This document shows positions 5,518 to 7,409 of a stretch of DNA of 7,409 nucleotides, piece after piece. The translations under genes and the position numbers were made by a program. The DNA is from an uncultured Eubacteriales bacterium (GTDB lineage: Bacteria; Bacillota; Clostridia; Christensenellales; Borkfalkiaceae). The DNA is taken from NCBI GenBank assembly GCA_900547645.1, contig URHP01000068.1:1-7409 (forward strand). Direction: 5' to 3'. The notes beneath the pieces were generated by a model that saw only the letters and a list, made by a program, of their open reading frames with translations, had not been told where the DNA came from and made no database searches. Within the stretch, counting starts at the first letter, position 1. Each line of letters opens with the position of its first letter.

Positions 5518-7143
5518 ATGGCGGAAGCCTCCAATTTCATTGAACAGATCATCGAAGAAGACCTTGCCGCGGGCAGGATCAAGGCGGTACAGACGCGTTT
5601 CCCGCCCGAGCCCAACGGCTATCTGCATATCGGGCACGCAAAGAGCATGTTCGTCAATTTCGGCATTGCCGAAAAGTTCGGCGGGAAGTGCAATCTGTTT
5701 TTCGACGACACCAATCCCAGCAAGGAAAAGACGGAATTCGTGGACGCGATCAAGCGCGACATTGCGTGGCTCGGGTACCATTGGGCGAAAGAGGTGTATG
5801 CCTCCGACTTTTTCGATACCATCTATGAATTTGCGGAAAAGCTCATTCTCGAGGGCAAGGCGTTCGTGTGCGACTTGTCCGCCGAGCAGATCCGCGAGAC
5901 GCGCGGCACGCTCACCGAGCCGGGGACGGAGAGCCCCTGCAGGAACCGCACGCCCGAGGAAAATCTGCGCCTGTTCCGCGAGATGCGGGCGGGGAAGTAC
6001 GCCGACGGGGAAAAGTGCCTGCGCGCTAAGATCGACATGGCGTCCCCCAACGTCAACCTGCGCGATCCCGTCATCTACCGCATTCTGCGCGCCACCCATC
6101 ACCGCACGGGAGACAAGTGGTGCATCTATCCCATGTACGACTATGCGCATCCCATCTGCGACTATCTGCAGGGCGTGACGCACTCGCTCTGCACGCTTGA
6201 GTTTGAAGATCACCGCCCGCTCTACGACTGGGTGGGGATCAATCTCGGGTTTGATCCCAAACCCCGCCAGATCGAATTCGCGCGGCTGAACATGACCAAC
6301 CTCGTCATGAGCAAGCGGTATTTGAAAAAGCTCGTCGAAGACGGTTCGGTGCACGGCTGGGACGATCCCAGAATGCCCACGCTTGCGGGGCTGCGGAATC
6401 GCGGCATTCCCGCTGCCGCTGTGCGCGACTTCTGCGAACGGGCGGGCGTCGCCAAGGCGCAGTCGGAGTGTGACATCTCCTATTTCGAAGCGGTCGTGCG
6501 CGACTATCTCAACGCCCGCGCGCCCCGCGCCATGGCGGTCGTCGATCCCTTAAAACTCACCGTCACCAACTATGAGGGGAGCGAGGAGATCGACTTCGAA
6601 GTCAATCAGCTCGATCCCGAAGCGGGCACGCGCAAAGTGACGTTCGGGAAGCACCTCTACATTGAGCGCGGCGACTTTTCGCTCGATCCGCCGCCCAAGT
6701 ATCACCGTCTGAAGATCGGCGGCGTCGCCCGTCTGAAAAACGCCTATATCGTGCGCTGCGACGAGGCGGTGACCGATGAAAACGGAAACGTCACCGAAAT
6801 TTTGTGCACCTACCTGCCCGAGAGCCGCAGCGGGCACGATACGAGCGGCGTCAAGGCGAAGGGCGTGCTGCATTGGGTGAACGCGGACGTCTGCGAGGAC
6901 GCCGTCCTGAAGCGGTACGATCATCTTCTGAAAGACGCGGACTATGCTGGACAGGATTTTTCCGAGCGCATGAATCTCGACAGCGAGCACCTCTTTTCCG
7001 CCAAGGCGGAGCCCTATCTCGCGCAGGCGCAGGAGGGGACGGCGTTCCAGCTCATGCGCACGGGATACTACAAGGTGTGCCGCGATCAGGGAAAGCTGTG
7101 CCTTTCGGAGATCGTTTCGCTCAAAGATAACTTCAACAAGTAA
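5518..7143 (+). CDS. glnS: Glutamine--tRNA ligase
   Basis: A 541-residue class I aminoacyl-tRNA synthetase that attaches glutamine to tRNA-Gln directly, acting in the cytoplasm. It closely follows the E. coli GlnRS layout (554 residues). Landmarks are the TRFPPEPNGYLHIGHAKS block (26-43) with the HIGH signature at 37-40, FDDTNP (62-67), the tRNA-acceptor-binding region around 115-215 and VMSKR (263-267), the KMSKS equivalent typical of GlnRS. From about 340 come the two beta-barrel anticodon-binding domains (LHWV at 451-454, ending near SLKDNFNK). These features separate it from GluRS. The start at 5518 is set by GGAGG at 5505-5509, 8 nt upstream; the frame stays open back to 5326, but that stretch contains the promoter and hairpin. 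No catalytic motif is missing. The next gene starts 29 nt downstream with no terminator between. Many Firmicutes lack GlnRS and use GluRS plus GatCAB instead, so an acquired glnS is plausible here. Confidence 0.97.
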   Translation: MAEASNFIEQIIEEDLAAGRIKAVQTRFPPEPNGYLHIGHAKSMFVNFGIAEKFGGKCNLFFDDTNPSKEKTEFVDAIKRDIAWLGYHWAKEVYASDFFDTIYEFAEKLILEGKAFVCDLSAEQIRETRGTLTEPGTESPCRNRTPEENLRLFREMRAGKYADGEKCLRAKIDMASPNVNLRDPVIYRILRATHHRTGDKWCIYPMYDYAHPICDYLQGVTHSLCTLEFEDHRPLYDWVGINLGFDPKPRQIEFARLNMTNLVMSKRYLKKLVEDGSVHGWDDPRMPTLAGLRNRGIPAAAVRDFCERAGVAKAQSECDISYFEAVVRDYLNARAPRAMAVVDPLKLTVTNYEGSEEIDFEVNQLDPEAGTRKVTFGKHLYIERGDFSLDPPPKYHRLKIGGVARLKNAYIVRCDEAVTDENGNVTEILCTYLPESRSGHDTSGVKAKGVLHWVNADVCEDAVLKRYDHLLKDADYAGQDFSERMNLDSEHLFSAKAEPYLAQAQEGTAFQLMRTGYYKVCRDQGKLCLSEIVSLKDNFNK

Positions 7144-7172
7144 TTCAGCGGACTACATTGTAAGGAGGAAGT

Positions 7173-7409
7173 ATGCAGACGGGACTGCTTGCCGTCGATC
7201 TTGCCGTTCCCATCGGGATCTGCGCGGGCGTTTTGGCGCTTGCGGCGCTCCTCTACGGCATTTTCCGGAAATTTACGCGCGTGTCCTGGCTTTCCTGGCA
7301 GGTGCTCATCGTCTTTGCGGCGACGCTGCTCGCCGGCGTTCTGCCGACGCCCGCTTCGCAGTGGGGCGGGTTTGCGCTTGCCGCGGGGCTGCTTGCCGGG
7401 GCAAGCGCC
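7173..7409 (+). CDS. Multi-pass membrane protein, N-terminal 79 residues, function unknown
   Basis: An open frame starting at ATG 7173 and running off the window end, with a very strong ribosome-binding site (AAGGAGG at 7162-7168, 4 nt before the ATG). The visible 79 residues are hydrophobic, with membrane helices at about 9-30 (PIGICAGVLALAALLYGIF), 45-60 (QVLIVFAATLLAGVL) and a third starting near 66 (GGFALAAGLLAGASA), joined by a basic loop (RKFTRVSW). This charge pattern puts the first loop in the cytoplasm. I do not recognise the family; with 79 residues a transporter, CvpA-like or other membrane protein cannot be told apart. It lies 29 nt after glnS without a terminator and is probably co-transcribed. 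Codon use is G+C-rich like glnS, supporting a real gene. Confidence 0.75.
   Translation, partial: MQTGLLAVDLAVPIGICAGVLALAALLYGIFRKFTRVSWLSWQVLIVFAATLLAGVLPTPASQWGGFALAAGLLAGASA

Noticed and set aside
5356..6354. A 332-codon minus-strand open frame opposite the 5' part of glnS
   Set aside because: It is antisense to conserved GlnRS coding sequence and shows no domain or start signals.
1..7409. CRISPR arrays, tRNA or rRNA genes, toxin-antitoxin or phage genes
   Set aside because: I looked for regularly spaced repeats, tRNA cloverleaf arms and typical small paired genes and saw none.

Overview
The window looks like chromosomal DNA from an uncultured, fairly G+C-rich anaerobic Firmicute (Clostridia-like, perhaps a gut Christensenellales-type lineage). 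The evidence is indirect: a single-chain dimeric glycyl-tRNA synthetase, a cytoplasmic zinc-ribbon/BspA-like leucine-rich-repeat protein, textbook sigma-A promoters (TTGxxx-17-TATAxT) with strong GGAG ribosome-binding sites, and third codon positions rich in G/C. No rRNA or taxonomic marker is present, so the placement is a guess below phylum level.

Layout, left to right. Positions 1-368 are the left (orfA) end of an IS3-family insertion sequence. It is transcribed leftward and runs off the window edge; its terminal repeat is folded into a hairpin that covers the orfA ribosome-binding site. Positions 369-480 hold three hairpins: a rightward terminator now stranded beside the IS, a smaller stem, and the terminator of the next gene. 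Positions 506-1834 (minus) encode a membrane-bound family 2 glycosyltransferase with its own promoter and an upstream region rich in short palindromes. Positions 2025-3401 (minus) encode glycyl-tRNA synthetase (glyQS), with promoter and terminator. Positions 3673-5154 (minus) encode a 493-residue zinc-ribbon plus leucine-rich-repeat protein of unknown function, with promoter, terminator and a near-perfect 30-bp dyad at the very start of its transcript. Positions 5264-5466 are the gap between divergent genes, holding one orphan G+C-rich hairpin and the glnS promoter. Positions 5518-7143 (plus) encode glutaminyl-tRNA synthetase (glnS). Positions 7173-7409 begin a multi-pass membrane protein that is probably co-transcribed with glnS and is cut by the window end.

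The three complete minus-strand genes each appear to be a separate transcription unit with its own promoter and intrinsic terminator, so they are neighbours rather than an operon. The two aminoacyl-tRNA synthetases load glycine and glutamine for translation; neither has room for a T-box leader after its predicted promoter. I see no phage, CRISPR, toxin-antitoxin or defence locus. The least understood items are the cytoplasmic zinc-ribbon/LRR protein with its 5' dyad and the structured control region in front of the glycosyltransferase. The rest is ordinary housekeeping sequence next to an insertion element.
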